Origin: Salinimicrobium soli
Lineage (GTDB): Bacteria; Bacteroidota; Bacteroidia; Flavobacteriales; Flavobacteriaceae
NCBI RefSeq assembly: GCF_048323655.1
Contig: NZ_JBLUWW010000001.1
Span: forward strand, 620,001 to 684,000
DNA length: 64,000 bases
Reading direction: 5' to 3'
How positions within the stretch are numbered: the first letter of the stretch is position 1; each line of letters begins with the position of its first letter. Of this stretch, positions 36,281 to 46,557 are shown piece after piece. The notes beneath the pieces are model-generated. The model saw only the letters and a list, made by a program, of their open reading frames with translations. It was not told where the DNA came from and made no database searches. Made by a program: the position numbers and the translations under genes.

Positions 36281-37606
36281 ATGCTTACTATACGTAACCT
36301 CTATATATTTTTCATTTTCCTTTTTGTCATAAGCCCAATGACGGCTCAAGCGAATTTGGTGGAAATAGAATATGACGATTCAGGGGTGAAAATGGTAGTA
36401 GACGGAGACCCAATTATGGTTAATGGGATGAATTGGGATTATTTTCCAATTGGCACCAATTACTCATACAACCTTTGGGAGCAATCTGACCTATTTATTG
36501 AATCGGTTCTTGATTATGAAATGGGATTGCTCCAAAACATGGGGGTCAATGCTATTCGGGTTTACACCGGTATCCAGCCAAAATGGATTGAGTACATCTA
36601 TAAGAATTATGGGATCTTCACCATGCTCAATCATTCTTTTGGTCGTTACGGATTAGAGATCGACGGCCAGTGGATCGCCAAAACCGATTATGGAGATCCT
36701 AAAACCCAGGAAATATTGCTTTCTCAGGTCTCTAATCTTGCGAATACGTATAAAGACACTCCCGGACTTTTACTTTTTCTCTTAGGTAACGAAAATAACT
36801 ACGGCCTTTCCTGGGAAGGAGCTGAAACCGAAGATATCCCTGTTGATACACCTGCTATTGAAGATTCAGCCCGGGATCTTTATAAATTATTCAATCAGGG
36901 TGTTTTGGCTATGAAGAAGGTTGACGATCATCATCCTGTTGCCATTTGTAATGGAGACCTCCAATTCCTGGATCTTATAAAAGAAGAGTGCCCGGATATT
37001 GACATTTTTGGAGCTAATGTATATCGCGGGATTTCTTTTGATGATGCTTTTAGCCGTGCTGCAGAAGAACTCGAAAAGCCCATGTTGCTAACAGAATTTG
37101 GCGCAGACGCATTCAATGCTTTGAAGAAAGAGGTAGATCAGCAATCTCAGGCTTTCTACCTCCTGGGAAACTGGAAAGAGATCTATCAAAATGCAGCAGG
37201 AATGGGCAAAGCCGAAAATTCATTGGGAGGATTCACTTTTCAATTTAGCGATGGATGGTGGAAATATGGCCAAACAACCAATTTGTCTGTTCAGGATGAC
37301 CACGCTTCCTGGTCTAATGGAGGCTATGAGTCAGATTACAAGGAAGGCTTCAATAACATGAATGAAGAATGGTTTGGAATCTGTGCAAAAGGATCCTCTC
37401 ATCTAAACGAGCATTACCAGCTATATCCAAGGGCGGCTTACTACGTACTTGAAAAAGTACACCAATACGATCCATTTAAGGATTCTGCAACTCTTAAGGA
37501 TCTGGAAGATCATTTTGATGACATAAATATAATGGGCGCGGTTTTAAGAGCAAGATCAGACAACAATGCCCGGGAATTAGAGAGACTTAAAAAAGAAAAT
37601 AATTAA
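36281..37606 (+). CDS. Exported clan GH-A glycosidase (GH2-TIM-barrel-like), family unassigned
   Basis: 441 residues with a signal peptide (1-24, ending SPMTAQA). A (beta/alpha)8 barrel is suggested by NGMNWDYFP, MGVNAIRVYTG, LLLFLLGNENNYG (acid/base candidate E171) and KPMLLTEFGADAF (nucleophile candidate E272). The 101-residue spacing of the two glutamates and the NE/TE pattern resemble GH2-like and other clan GH-A enzymes such as beta-1,3-glucanases of family GH158; I cannot pick the family by eye. It is followed 32 bases later by the phosphorylase-like gene, so the two probably act on the same substrate. Location periplasmic or outer-membrane. Confidence 0.65.
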   Translation: MLTIRNLYIFFIFLFVISPMTAQANLVEIEYDDSGVKMVVDGDPIMVNGMNWDYFPIGTNYSYNLWEQSDLFIESVLDYEMGLLQNMGVNAIRVYTGIQPKWIEYIYKNYGIFTMLNHSFGRYGLEIDGQWIAKTDYGDPKTQEILLSQVSNLANTYKDTPGLLLFLLGNENNYGLSWEGAETEDIPVDTPAIEDSARDLYKLFNQGVLAMKKVDDHHPVAICNGDLQFLDLIKEECPDIDIFGANVYRGISFDDAFSRAAEELEKPMLLTEFGADAFNALKKEVDQQSQAFYLLGNWKEIYQNAAGMGKAENSLGGFTFQFSDGWWKYGQTTNLSVQDDHASWSNGGYESDYKEGFNNMNEEWFGICAKGSSHLNEHYQLYPRAAYYVLEKVHQYDPFKDSATLKDLEDHFDDINIMGAVLRARSDNNARELERLKKENN

Positions 37607-37638
37607 TAGATGTTGAAGAGTAGGTTTAGAGAAATTTC

Positions 37639-40600
37639 ATGTTCTCAACACTACTCCCGATTAATGAGAATATAATTAAAGAACTGATGAGTAGTAGAGA
37701 GATTTTTATTGGCGATTGTAAGGCCAATTTTGGTAAAAAAGATATAGCAGGAGAATTGGTGCAAATTGAAAACGAAAAATACTATAAGATTTCGAACAGT
37801 GACGCCATGCGTCCATTCTTCATGAGTATAGTAAGTGATTCCAATCACTGGATGTTTATTTCGAGTAACGGAGGATTAACAGCAGGGCGGCAGAATGCCC
37901 AAAGTGCCTTGTTCCCCTATTATACAGATGATAAGATCACCGAATCAGCAGAAATTACAGGAAGCAAAAGTATTTTTTTGGTACAAAGGGAAGATAAAAC
38001 CTTCTTGTGGGAACCTTTTTCAGACAGATTCAAAGCAAGTTACGTCATCCAAAGAAACCTTTATAAAAATGCCTACGGGAATAAGGTAATTTTTGAAGAG
38101 ATAAATGAGGATCTGGGATTGACTTTTAGATACCAGTGGAGTTCCAGTGACAAATACGGATTCGTAAAGAGATCCAGGATTATCAATACCTCTTCGAAGC
38201 AGGTGGAAGTATCTTTTGTGGATGGTATCCAGAACATTTTGCCTTATGGGGTAGGAAGTGATCTTCAAAACAGTGTTAGTAACCTGGTTGATGCCTATAA
38301 AAAGAATGAGCTTGAAGCAGATAGCGGCCTGGGTATTTTTGCCCTTAGCGCCATAATTGTTGATAAAGCTGAACCGAGTGAAGCGCTCAAAGCTACTATT
38401 GCCTGGTCATTAGGTTTGGAGAACCCGGTTCATTTAGTGTCCTCTCTTCAGCTTAAAAATTTTAGAGAAGGAAAAGAAATTCAGGAAGAAATAGATGTAA
38501 GAGCAGAGAAAGGCGCTTACTTCGTTCAGGACACCCTTTCTTTAGCTGAAAATGCAGAAAAAGAGTGGATAATTGTTGCAGATGTAAATAAGAACCACGC
38601 TGCTATCGCAAGCATTGAAAAAGCTATCAAAGAAGATTCCGGTTTATACGAATCTGTAAATACCGATATAGAAGTCGGTACCCAAAATTTGATCGAACTG
38701 GTAAATGCATCGGATGGGGTGCAGGCGACAGCCGATACCTTCAAGGATACCAGGCATTTCGCAAATACTCTCTTCAATATTATGCGGGGTGGAATATTTG
38801 ATAATAATTATCAGATCGAAAAATGGGATTTTAAAGACTACCTCAAAAAAGCAAACCGCGAGGTCTTTAATGCAATCCAGGATCAATTAAATGATCTTCC
38901 CGAAGAATTCACTCATTCAGAATTAAAAGAGCTTGCAGAGAGGTCTGACGATAAAGATTTCAAAAGACTGGCTTTTGAATACATGCCGCTTAAGTTTAGT
39001 CGGCGTCATGGAGATCCAAGTAGGCCCTGGAACAAATTTTCCATAAATACCCGAAATGAAAATGATGGCTCCAAGATCCTGGATTATGAAGGAAACTGGC
39101 GGGATATCTTCCAGAACTGGGAGGTCTTATCACGTTCTTATCCGGCATTCATTGAGAGCATGATCCATAAATTCCTGAATGCTACCACTTTTGATGGCTA
39201 CAATCCCTACAGAGTCACAAAAGGCGGATTTGACTGGGAAACAATTGAACCGGATAACCCATGGTCGTACATTGGATACTGGGGAGATCACCAAATCATC
39301 TATCTCTTAAAGTTCCTGGAATTCATGGAAGAAGTGACTCCGAATAAATTATCGGAATCCTTCAATGAGAATATTTTTGTCTACGCCAACGTGCCATATA
39401 AGATCAAGAGCTATGAGGAAATTCTAAAAAATCCTAAGGACACTATCGAATTTGATACAGATCTGGACTTAAAAATTAGGGATAAGCGCAAGGAATTAGG
39501 AGCAGATGCAGCCTTATTGACAGACAGGAACAATGAGATCTACAGGGTAAACTTTATTGAAAAAATATTAGCTACCCTTCTTGCTAAGATCTCTAACTTT
39601 ATTCCTGAAGCCGGAATTTGGTTGAATACTCAAAGACCAGAATGGAATGATGCTAACAATGCCCTTGTTGGGAATGGGGTCTCCATGGTTACTCTCTACT
39701 ACATAAGACGATTCCTAAGCTTCATGGAAGAGATTCTTAATAAATCTTCTGTAGAGGATACAATGATCTCAGAAGACCTGTTGGTGTTCTTTAATAAAGT
39801 GAAATCAACTTTAGAGGACCATAAAAACTTGTTGTCTGGAAATATTTCCGATAAGGAAAGAAAAACAGTACTTGATGGGCTTGCACAAGCTGCAAGTGAC
39901 TATAGGTCTAAAGTTTATACTGAATCTTTCTCAGGTGAAAAATCAACTGTATCCCTTTCAGATCTAAAAGACTTTGTAACTACAACTTTAGCTTTTGTAG
40001 ATCACACGATCAAAGCCAACAAGAGAGAAGATGAGCTTTACCACGCTTACAATTTGATGACTCTTGAGAACGAAGAAGAAATTTCCATTTCTTACTTGGC
40101 CGAGATGTTGGAAGGGCAGGTTGCAGTACTAAGTTCCGGTTATTTAAATTCTGAAGAAGGTCTGAAAGTTTTAAATAGCTTAAAGAACAGCAAACTCTTC
40201 CGTAAGGATCAGTACAGTTATATTCTGTATCCGAACAAACAATTAGCTCGTTTTACAGTTAAAAACACCATTCCCGAATCTGCAGTAGAAAATTCAGAAT
40301 TAATGCAAAAATTAATTCAGGATGGCAATACTCAGATCGTCCAAAAAGATGTGAATGGAGAAACTCATTTCAATGGTAGTTTTAATAATAAAAGAAGCCT
40401 GGAGGAGGCATTAGATAAGCTGGCAGAAGAACAGTATAGCGAACTGATAGAAAAAGAAAGGTCTCTTCTTTTAAAAGCTTTTGAACAGGTCTTCAATCAT
40501 AAAGCATTTACTGGTAGATCTGGAACTTTCTATGGTTATGAAGGTTTAGGTTCTATTTACTGGCATATGGTTTCAAAGTTATTACTGGCCGTTCAGGAAA

Positions 40601-41160
40601 CCTGTATTAGAGCTATAAATGAAGACGCAAGCCCAGAGATCGTAGGTGGCCTGTTAGAGCATTACTATGAAATCAATGAAGGTATTGGCGTTCATAAAGA
40701 TCCTAAGCTTTACGGAGCATTTCCAACAGATCCTTACTCTCACACTCCTGCAGGAAAAGGTGCGCAGCAACCGGGAATGACGGGACAGGTGAAGGAGGAT
40801 ATCCTGAGCAGATTTGGAGAACTGGGAGTTTTTGTGAAGAACGGTCAATTGTACTTCCACCCAGGTTTATTGAAAAAAGATGAGTTCTTAACCGAAGCGG
40901 AAACATTTGTTTATGAAACCGTGACTTCAGAGAGCAAAGAAATTAATCTGGAGAAAGGTTCGCTTTGCTACACTATTTGCCAGGTGCCGGTAGTATACAA
41001 GAAATCCGATAAAGAGGGAATCGAGATTCAATTTACTGACGGTTCATCTGACCGATTGGATTCATTGACACTTGATTCTAATACCAGTAACATGATCTTC
41101 AAAAGAACCGGTGAAGTAGACCACCTCACGGTTTTTTTAATGGAAAAGAAACTTAGATAA
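37639..41160 (+). CDS. Large cytosolic GH94-like phosphorylase candidate (GH149/GH161-type)
   Basis: 1173 residues with no signal peptide, so cytosolic. The N-terminal beta-sandwich has SSNGGLTAGRQNAQSALFPYY (about 74-94). The central helical part has RHGDPSRPWNKFSI and EPDNPWSYIGYWGDHQIIYLLKFLEF. The motif PEWNDANNALVGNG places W-N-D671 where GH94 phosphorylases have DWND, whose Asp is the general acid. The C-terminal region has YGYEGLGSIYWHM and GAQQPGMTGQVKEDILSRFGELGV. Size and order fit beta-1,3-glucan phosphorylases of families GH149 or GH161, which release glucose 1-phosphate from beta-1,3-oligosaccharides. Activity and exact family are inferences. Met17 (37687) is an alternative start. 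Confidence 0.6.
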   Translation: MFSTLLPINENIIKELMSSREIFIGDCKANFGKKDIAGELVQIENEKYYKISNSDAMRPFFMSIVSDSNHWMFISSNGGLTAGRQNAQSALFPYYTDDKITESAEITGSKSIFLVQREDKTFLWEPFSDRFKASYVIQRNLYKNAYGNKVIFEEINEDLGLTFRYQWSSSDKYGFVKRSRIINTSSKQVEVSFVDGIQNILPYGVGSDLQNSVSNLVDAYKKNELEADSGLGIFALSAIIVDKAEPSEALKATIAWSLGLENPVHLVSSLQLKNFREGKEIQEEIDVRAEKGAYFVQDTLSLAENAEKEWIIVADVNKNHAAIASIEKAIKEDSGLYESVNTDIEVGTQNLIELVNASDGVQATADTFKDTRHFANTLFNIMRGGIFDNNYQIEKWDFKDYLKKANREVFNAIQDQLNDLPEEFTHSELKELAERSDDKDFKRLAFEYMPLKFSRRHGDPSRPWNKFSINTRNENDGSKILDYEGNWRDIFQNWEVLSRSYPAFIESMIHKFLNATTFDGYNPYRVTKGGFDWETIEPDNPWSYIGYWGDHQIIYLLKFLEFMEEVTPNKLSESFNENIFVYANVPYKIKSYEEILKNPKDTIEFDTDLDLKIRDKRKELGADAALLTDRNNEIYRVNFIEKILATLLAKISNFIPEAGIWLNTQRPEWNDANNALVGNGVSMVTLYYIRRFLSFMEEILNKSSVEDTMISEDLLVFFNKVKSTLEDHKNLLSGNISDKERKTVLDGLAQAASDYRSKVYTESFSGEKSTVSLSDLKDFVTTTLAFVDHTIKANKREDELYHAYNLMTLENEEEISISYLAEMLEGQVAVLSSGYLNSEEGLKVLNSLKNSKLFRKDQYSYILYPNKQLARFTVKNTIPESAVENSELMQKLIQDGNTQIVQKDVNGETHFNGSFNNKRSLEEALDKLAEEQYSELIEKERSLLLKAFEQVFNHKAFTGRSGTFYGYEGLGSIYWHMVSKLLLAVQETCIRAINEDASPEIVGGLLEHYYEINEGIGVHKDPKLYGAFPTDPYSHTPAGKGAQQPGMTGQVKEDILSRFGELGVFVKNGQLYFHPGLLKKDEFLTEAETFVYETVTSESKEINLEKGSLCYTICQVPVVYKKSDKEGIEIQFTDGSSDRLDSLTLDSNTSNMIFKRTGEVDHLTVFLMEKKLR

Positions 41161-41161
41161 G

Positions 41162-42457
41162 ATGAAAATTAGTAAGCCCCTCAATCTTTTCGCTTCCCTG
41201 GTTTTAGTTTCTGTTTTGATCGCCGGATGTAAGAACCAGGAAAGCAATGATAATAGTAAGAAAACAGAAGTTAGGAAAGAAGTGAACGCAGAAGACATTT
41301 TAGGAAATCCGGAGTATTTAGCCATTTCATATGGTGGATATCGCAAGATTACCAGGGATTCTCAGCCCACAATTAAAGAGCTGAAGAACGATATGAAGAT
41401 CCTTGAAGCTCTGGGGGTTAAACTACTTCGCACCTATAATGTTCAGCTTCAACAGGCACCCAATTTATTGAAAGCAATCAGCCAACTGAAGGAGGAGGAT
41501 CCATCATTTGAGATGTATGTAATGTTGGGGGCCTGGATAGACTGTGAGAATGCCTGGACGGGTAAAACTCCAAATCATGAGAAGGAAAGTGAGGCTAATG
41601 CGGGGGAAATTGAAAGAGCTATCGCATTAGCTAAGCAATATCCCGATATCGTTAAAGTTATAGCAGTGGGAAATGAGGCTATGGTGAAATGGGCAGCCAG
41701 CTATTATGTGCAGCCGGAGGTCATCTTGAAGTGGGTAACATATTTACAAGATAAAAAGGCTGCCGGCGAATTACCTGAAAAGCTATGGATCACAAGTTCT
41801 GATGATTTTGCTTCCTGGGGAGGCGGTGACCCAATGTATCATACTGAAGATCTAAATAAACTGTATCATGCAGTTGATTATGTGTCCATGCACACCTATC
41901 CTTTCCATAATTCCCATTACAATCCAGAATTCTGGCAGGTTCCGGAGGAGGATGCGAGTTTGAATGATATGCAGAAGGTAGATGCTGCTATGGAGCGAGC
42001 CTTAAACTTTGCCAGAAAGCAGTACGACAGCGTTTCAAATTACATGAAAAGTATTGGAGTAAATAAACCCATTCACATAGGTGAAACCGGATGGGCTACT
42101 ACTTCTACAAGTTTCTACGGACCCCGGGGATCTAAAGCTGCGGATGAATATAAGCAGGCAAAATATTATTGGTTGGTAAGAGATTGGACCAATGAAAACA
42201 ATATCTCTTGCTTTTATTTTGAGGCCTTTAATGAACGCTGGAAAGATGCCAGTAATCCAAAAGGATCAGAAAATCATTTCGGACTGTTCACTATAGACGG
42301 TGAGGCAAAATTTGCTTTATGGGATCTTGTTGATGAAGGCATATTTAATGGGCTCACAAGAAATGGAGACCCAATCTCAAAAACATACAATGGCAATAAA
42401 GAATTACTAATGGAAAATGTGCTGGTGCCGCCAGCTAAATCTGGTAAAAACAACTAA
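41162..42457 (+). CDS. GH17 beta-1,3-glucanase-family lipoprotein
   Basis: 431 residues, lipobox cysteine C23 (LIAGC). GH17 barrel: acid/base E172 in IAVGNEAMVKW and nucleophile E308 in PIHIGETGWATTST. Family GH17 enzymes cut or transfer on beta-1,3-glucans. The start codon is one base after the stop of the phosphorylase gene, so translation is coupled. This is the exported member of three GH17 proteins in the locus and would act in the periplasm or at the surface on imported or incoming beta-1,3-oligosaccharides. Confidence 0.87.
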   Translation: MKISKPLNLFASLVLVSVLIAGCKNQESNDNSKKTEVRKEVNAEDILGNPEYLAISYGGYRKITRDSQPTIKELKNDMKILEALGVKLLRTYNVQLQQAPNLLKAISQLKEEDPSFEMYVMLGAWIDCENAWTGKTPNHEKESEANAGEIERAIALAKQYPDIVKVIAVGNEAMVKWAASYYVQPEVILKWVTYLQDKKAAGELPEKLWITSSDDFASWGGGDPMYHTEDLNKLYHAVDYVSMHTYPFHNSHYNPEFWQVPEEDASLNDMQKVDAAMERALNFARKQYDSVSNYMKSIGVNKPIHIGETGWATTSTSFYGPRGSKAADEYKQAKYYWLVRDWTNENNISCFYFEAFNERWKDASNPKGSENHFGLFTIDGEAKFALWDLVDEGIFNGLTRNGDPISKTYNGNKELLMENVLVPPAKSGKNN

Positions 42458-42488
42458 ATAAGAATGACTTGTTCTAACTCTTTCAAAT

Positions 42489-43985
42489 ATGAAAACATAC
42501 AACCCCCTTTTATACGTACTACTTTTAATGGCGATAATGAGCTGTAATGATAAAAATAATGCCTTAGAAGTAACCATCTTTGAGACTTCTGCAAACGGGA
42601 ATAAATTAAAAGAAATAGAACCCGCTGTAAAAGCAGAAAATGCCTCAAGCATCAAGATCTTACCCGAAGAAGAATTTCAAACAATTACCGGTTTTGGAGG
42701 TTCTTTTACGGAATCGTCAGCATATCTGCTTAATCAGGTAAGTAAAGAAAACAGAGACAAGGTCATTGAGGCTTATTTTGGAGAAAGCGGTGCAAAATAT
42801 TCGCTTACACGTACTCATATGAACTCCTGCGATTTTTCGCTTGGCCATTACTCATATGCTCCGGTAGCAGATGACATGGATCTGGAGCATTTCTCCATAC
42901 AAGAAGATAAAGATGATATTATTCCAATGATCAAAGATGCCATGGCGGTATCTCAGGACGGATTTAAAATAATCTCCTCACCCTGGACAGCTCCAATCTG
43001 GATGAAAGATAACAAAGAATGGGAAGGCGGAAAGCTACTGTCGAAATATAATGATACCTGGGCATTATTCTTTTCTAAATATATAGATGCTTATAAAGAA
43101 GAAGGAATCGACATCTGGGGTTTTACGGTGGAAAATGAACCTTTAGGAAATGATAATAATTGGGAAAGCATGCTTTTTTCTCCTGAGGAGATGACCAATT
43201 TTGTTCAGAATCACTTAGGTCCCAAGTTAGAGGCAGATAACCATGATGTAAAGATCCTGGGTTATGACCAGAACCGTGAGGTATTAGATAAATGGGTAGA
43301 TGTAATGTATCGTGATGAGGCTTCCTCTAAGTATTTCTCAGGTGTGGCAGTGCATTGGTATGCCAGCACTTTTGATTATTTCCCTGAGGCATTACAATAT
43401 GCTCATAACAAGGCGCCCAACAAACACATAATTCAATCTGAAGCTTGTGTAGATGCAGAGGTGCCCAAATGGAATGATGACAAATGGTACTGGAGCAAAG
43501 AAGCTACCGATTGGGGATATACCTGGGCACCAGACGACCAGAAACATTTACATCCCAAATATGCTCCGGTAAATAGATATGCTCGTGATATTATTGGATG
43601 TCTTAACAACTGGGTAGACGGATGGGTAGACTGGAATATGGTGCTTGATACCCAAGGAGGACCTAACTGGGCAGAAAACTGGTGCGTAGCCCCTGTAATT
43701 GTTGACCCGGCTAAGGATGAGGTTTATTTTACCCCTATTTATTACACCTTGTCCCATTTTAGTAAATATATTAGACCTGAAGCCAAGCGAATTGGAATTG
43801 AAGTGTCCGACAAAGAATTAATGGCAACAGCTGCAAAGAATGTTGATGGTTCCATAGCTGTTGTAATTTTTAATGAAGGACCCGAAGAAAAGTTCATTAA
43901 CCTGGCTCTGGAAGGGCGGGAAGTGTCTATCAAAATTGACGGACAGGCTATACAAACGGTCCTAATAGGGGCAACCCAATCTTAA
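42489..43985 (+). CDS. GH30 family glycosidase lipoprotein (GH30_1-like)
   Basis: 498 residues, lipobox cysteine C19 (AIMSC). GH30 barrel with acid/base E217 (TVENEPLGNDNNWES) and nucleophile E318 (HIIQSEACVD), plus the beta-sandwich tail (YYTLSHFSKYIRPEAKRIGIEVS). Related to the GH30 at 34453-35901 but clearly diverged. Likely a beta-glucosidase-type GH30 acting on branch residues or short glucans in the envelope. Linkage specificity cannot be read from sequence. Confidence 0.87.
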   Translation: MKTYNPLLYVLLLMAIMSCNDKNNALEVTIFETSANGNKLKEIEPAVKAENASSIKILPEEEFQTITGFGGSFTESSAYLLNQVSKENRDKVIEAYFGESGAKYSLTRTHMNSCDFSLGHYSYAPVADDMDLEHFSIQEDKDDIIPMIKDAMAVSQDGFKIISSPWTAPIWMKDNKEWEGGKLLSKYNDTWALFFSKYIDAYKEEGIDIWGFTVENEPLGNDNNWESMLFSPEEMTNFVQNHLGPKLEADNHDVKILGYDQNREVLDKWVDVMYRDEASSKYFSGVAVHWYASTFDYFPEALQYAHNKAPNKHIIQSEACVDAEVPKWNDDKWYWSKEATDWGYTWAPDDQKHLHPKYAPVNRYARDIIGCLNNWVDGWVDWNMVLDTQGGPNWAENWCVAPVIVDPAKDEVYFTPIYYTLSHFSKYIRPEAKRIGIEVSDKELMATAAKNVDGSIAVVIFNEGPEEKFINLALEGREVSIKIDGQAIQTVLIGATQS

Positions 43986-44022
43986 AACAAAGAATTTTGA
44001 ATAACTCCAAATCTAAAAACTA

Positions 44023-45585
44023 ATGGCGCATATAAAAACCCCCGCAAAGGATATTGTACCTACCGGACAAAAAATGGCCTTTGGTGCGGGACATTTAGTT
44101 CTCAATCTCCTCCCCGGAGCCCTCGGCTTCTTCATGTTCTTCTTGCTTACTGCCTTTGGAATGGATCCTTTCCTGGCAGGACTGCTAGGGGGCCTTCCCA
44201 GGATATTTGATGCGCTTACTGATCCCATTATGGGATTTATTTCAGATAACACCAAGTCCAGATGGGGACGTAGAAGACCTTATATATTTGTAGGTGCTAT
44301 ACTAAGTGGAATTTTATTCATTGTTCTTTGGCAATTAGATCCGGAGAATAGTCAATTATTCAACTTCTGGTATTTCCTGATATTTTCAATGATATTCATG
44401 ATTGGGAATACCATGTTTGCCACTCCTTTGGTGGGTCTGGGATATGAAATGTCCTCAGATTATAATGAGCGTACCCGTATCATGGCATTTGGGCAAACGA
44501 TGGGGCAGGTGGCATGGATGATTGTGCCGTGGTTTTGGGTGATCATAGCTGACCCTAATGTTTTTGTTTCTCAGGCAGTCGGGGTGCGGCAATTATCTAT
44601 AATAGTAGGAGTTATCTGTATGGTGTTAGGTATTTTACCCGCCATATTTTGTAAAGGAATTGACTCTTCTCATATGGAGAACAGAAAGAAAATTTCTTTT
44701 AAAACCATGTTTTCAAACCTTAAAGATCTATTTAAAGGAATTAAACAGGTTTCAAAGAACAAACCCTTCTTGAAGCTTTGTGGTGCAACCTTCCTTGTTT
44801 TTAACGGTTTCCAAATCGTTGCAGCTTTTAGTGTCTACATAATAGTATTTTATATGTTTAATGGAAGCTACGGGGCAGCAGGAACCTGGCCCGCCTGGTT
44901 CTCCAGTATAACAGCTGTAATTACGGCATTTGTGGTGATACCAATTGTAACGGCCATTTCTAATAAATGGGGTAAGCGGGAAGCGTTTATAATCTCTACC
45001 TTTCTTTCCATTATTGGATATATATTAAAATGGTGGGGCTTTGATGTAACCTTAAACGCACGATTTAATAATACAGAGTTAGGACAAACTCTTACCAGCG
45101 GGGTCGCCTATATTTTCGACTTCTTAAATCCATACCTGGAGGCTGCGGGAATGTCCTGGTTCACTATAGATTCCACTCAGGGTATTCCCTGGTTAATGTT
45201 CATTCCAATCCCTCTGATTGCTTTTGGACTTGGTGGTTTATTTACCCTTATGATGAGTATGACTGCAGATGTTTGTGACCTGGATGAATTGGAGAACGGA
45301 ATGCCTCGAAAGGAAGGAACTTTTGGAGCCATTTACTGGTGGATGGTAAAATTAGGACAGGCCATCGCCTTAGTGTTAGGAGGACTTGTACTTAAAACTG
45401 TAGGTTTTATTTCTGACGCTCCTACTCAGACTGCCGAAACAATGTTCAAATTAAGGGTAGCCGATATTGCTATCCCGGCTGTCACGGCTGCTCTGGCGGT
45501 ATGGATAATGTGGACATACAGTCTGAACGAGAAAAGAGCCCGCCAGATCAAAGTTGAACTGGTTGAACGAAGAGGAGAAATTTAA
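44023..45585 (+). CDS. GPH-family (MFS_2) sugar:cation symporter
   Basis: 520-residue inner-membrane transporter with about 12 membrane helices. The N-terminal GPH signature is clear: PRIFDALTDPIMGFISDNTKSRWGRRRPYIF (about 66-96), and the conserved mid-protein DELENGMPRKEGTFGAIYWWMVKLGQA (about 421-447) matches the LacS/MelB-like group. It most likely carries a disaccharide or short beta-gluco-oligosaccharide into the cytosol with a cation. It lies between the exported GH30/GH17 genes and two cytosolic GH17 genes, so it links the periplasmic and cytosolic branches. Confidence 0.88.
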   Translation: MAHIKTPAKDIVPTGQKMAFGAGHLVLNLLPGALGFFMFFLLTAFGMDPFLAGLLGGLPRIFDALTDPIMGFISDNTKSRWGRRRPYIFVGAILSGILFIVLWQLDPENSQLFNFWYFLIFSMIFMIGNTMFATPLVGLGYEMSSDYNERTRIMAFGQTMGQVAWMIVPWFWVIIADPNVFVSQAVGVRQLSIIVGVICMVLGILPAIFCKGIDSSHMENRKKISFKTMFSNLKDLFKGIKQVSKNKPFLKLCGATFLVFNGFQIVAAFSVYIIVFYMFNGSYGAAGTWPAWFSSITAVITAFVVIPIVTAISNKWGKREAFIISTFLSIIGYILKWWGFDVTLNARFNNTELGQTLTSGVAYIFDFLNPYLEAAGMSWFTIDSTQGIPWLMFIPIPLIAFGLGGLFTLMMSMTADVCDLDELENGMPRKEGTFGAIYWWMVKLGQAIALVLGGLVLKTVGFISDAPTQTAETMFKLRVADIAIPAVTAALAVWIMWTYSLNEKRARQIKVELVERRGEI

Positions 45586-45609
45586 TACTAAACTTTAAAA
45601 TTTTTACAG

Positions 45610-46518
45610 ATGTCATATAGGAAGGGCCATCATTTTTCCCTAAAAGATTTAAAGTTTAAAAAGTATGTTGGTGTAGATTTTACTGAAATGTCTACTGAAG
45701 ATCTGCGCGACCTGTGGAGAGATACTCTTAAAAATGGCATTCATGGCCTCTGCTTCAGCATGTATGAGGACAATCAAAAGCCCGGTGAAACTATTTCAGA
45801 ACTGCAGGTTCGAAAAAGGATCCAGATCATTAAGCCCTATATCAAATGGGTACGCTCTTTTTCATGTATTGAAGGAAATGAGCATATCCCCAGGATCGCC
45901 CATAATAATGGCTTAAAAACACTTGTTGGGGCCTGGTTAGGGGATGACCTGGAGAAAAATGAGACGGAAATTGAGAACCTTATTGCTCTGGCAAAAGAGG
46001 GAGTGGTAGATATTGCAGCAGTAGGAAATGAGGTGCTATATAGAAAAGAATTAACTGAAGAGCAGTTATTAGAATACATACATCGTGTAAAGGAAGCTAT
46101 CCCGGGAATTCCAGTGGGATATGTTGATGCGTATTATGAGTTTACAGACCATCCAGAAATTGCTGATGCCTGTGATGTCATTCTTTCCAATTGTTATCCT
46201 TATTGGGAAGGATGTGATATAGAGAATTCTCTCAATCATATGAGGCAGATGTATCATCATGCCAGGGATGCAGGAAAAGGCAAAAGAGTTATAATTACCG
46301 AAACCGGATGGCCCAGTGGGGGTGGAAGTCTTAGGGGGGCACACGCCTCTCCGGAAAACGCCATGAAGTATTTTATCAACTCCCAGGTATGGGCCGATGA
46401 TCAAAATGTTGAGATCTTCTATTTTTCATCCTTTGATGAAGGCTGGAAAACCGGAACAGAAGGTGATGTGGGAGCTTACTGGGGATTATGGGACAAGAAT
46501 GGCAATCTGAAATTCTAA
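45610..46518 (+). CDS. Cytosolic GH17 family protein
   Basis: 302 residues, no signal peptide or lipobox, so predicted cytosolic. Acid/base E141 in IAAVGNEVLYR and nucleophile E231 in VIITETGWPSGGG. The length is close to a bare GH17 domain. It starts 25 bases after the symporter gene and is followed 40 bases later by another cytosolic GH17. GH17 enzymes either hydrolyse or transglycosylate beta-1,3-glucans; a cytosolic role in processing imported oligosaccharides for the phosphorylase is inferred. Confidence 0.85.
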   Translation: MSYRKGHHFSLKDLKFKKYVGVDFTEMSTEDLRDLWRDTLKNGIHGLCFSMYEDNQKPGETISELQVRKRIQIIKPYIKWVRSFSCIEGNEHIPRIAHNNGLKTLVGAWLGDDLEKNETEIENLIALAKEGVVDIAAVGNEVLYRKELTEEQLLEYIHRVKEAIPGIPVGYVDAYYEFTDHPEIADACDVILSNCYPYWEGCDIENSLNHMRQMYHHARDAGKGKRVIITETGWPSGGGSLRGAHASPENAMKYFINSQVWADDQNVEIFYFSSFDEGWKTGTEGDVGAYWGLWDKNGNLKF

Positions 46519-46557
46519 GACAGAACTCCGGTCTGCCAAAAAAGACTTGAAAAATTT

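Noticed and set aside
42489..43985. Glucosylceramidase function for the GH30 proteins
   Set aside because: GH30 is often labelled so by automatic annotation, but the surrounding GH16, GH17 and GH3 genes point to beta-glucan.
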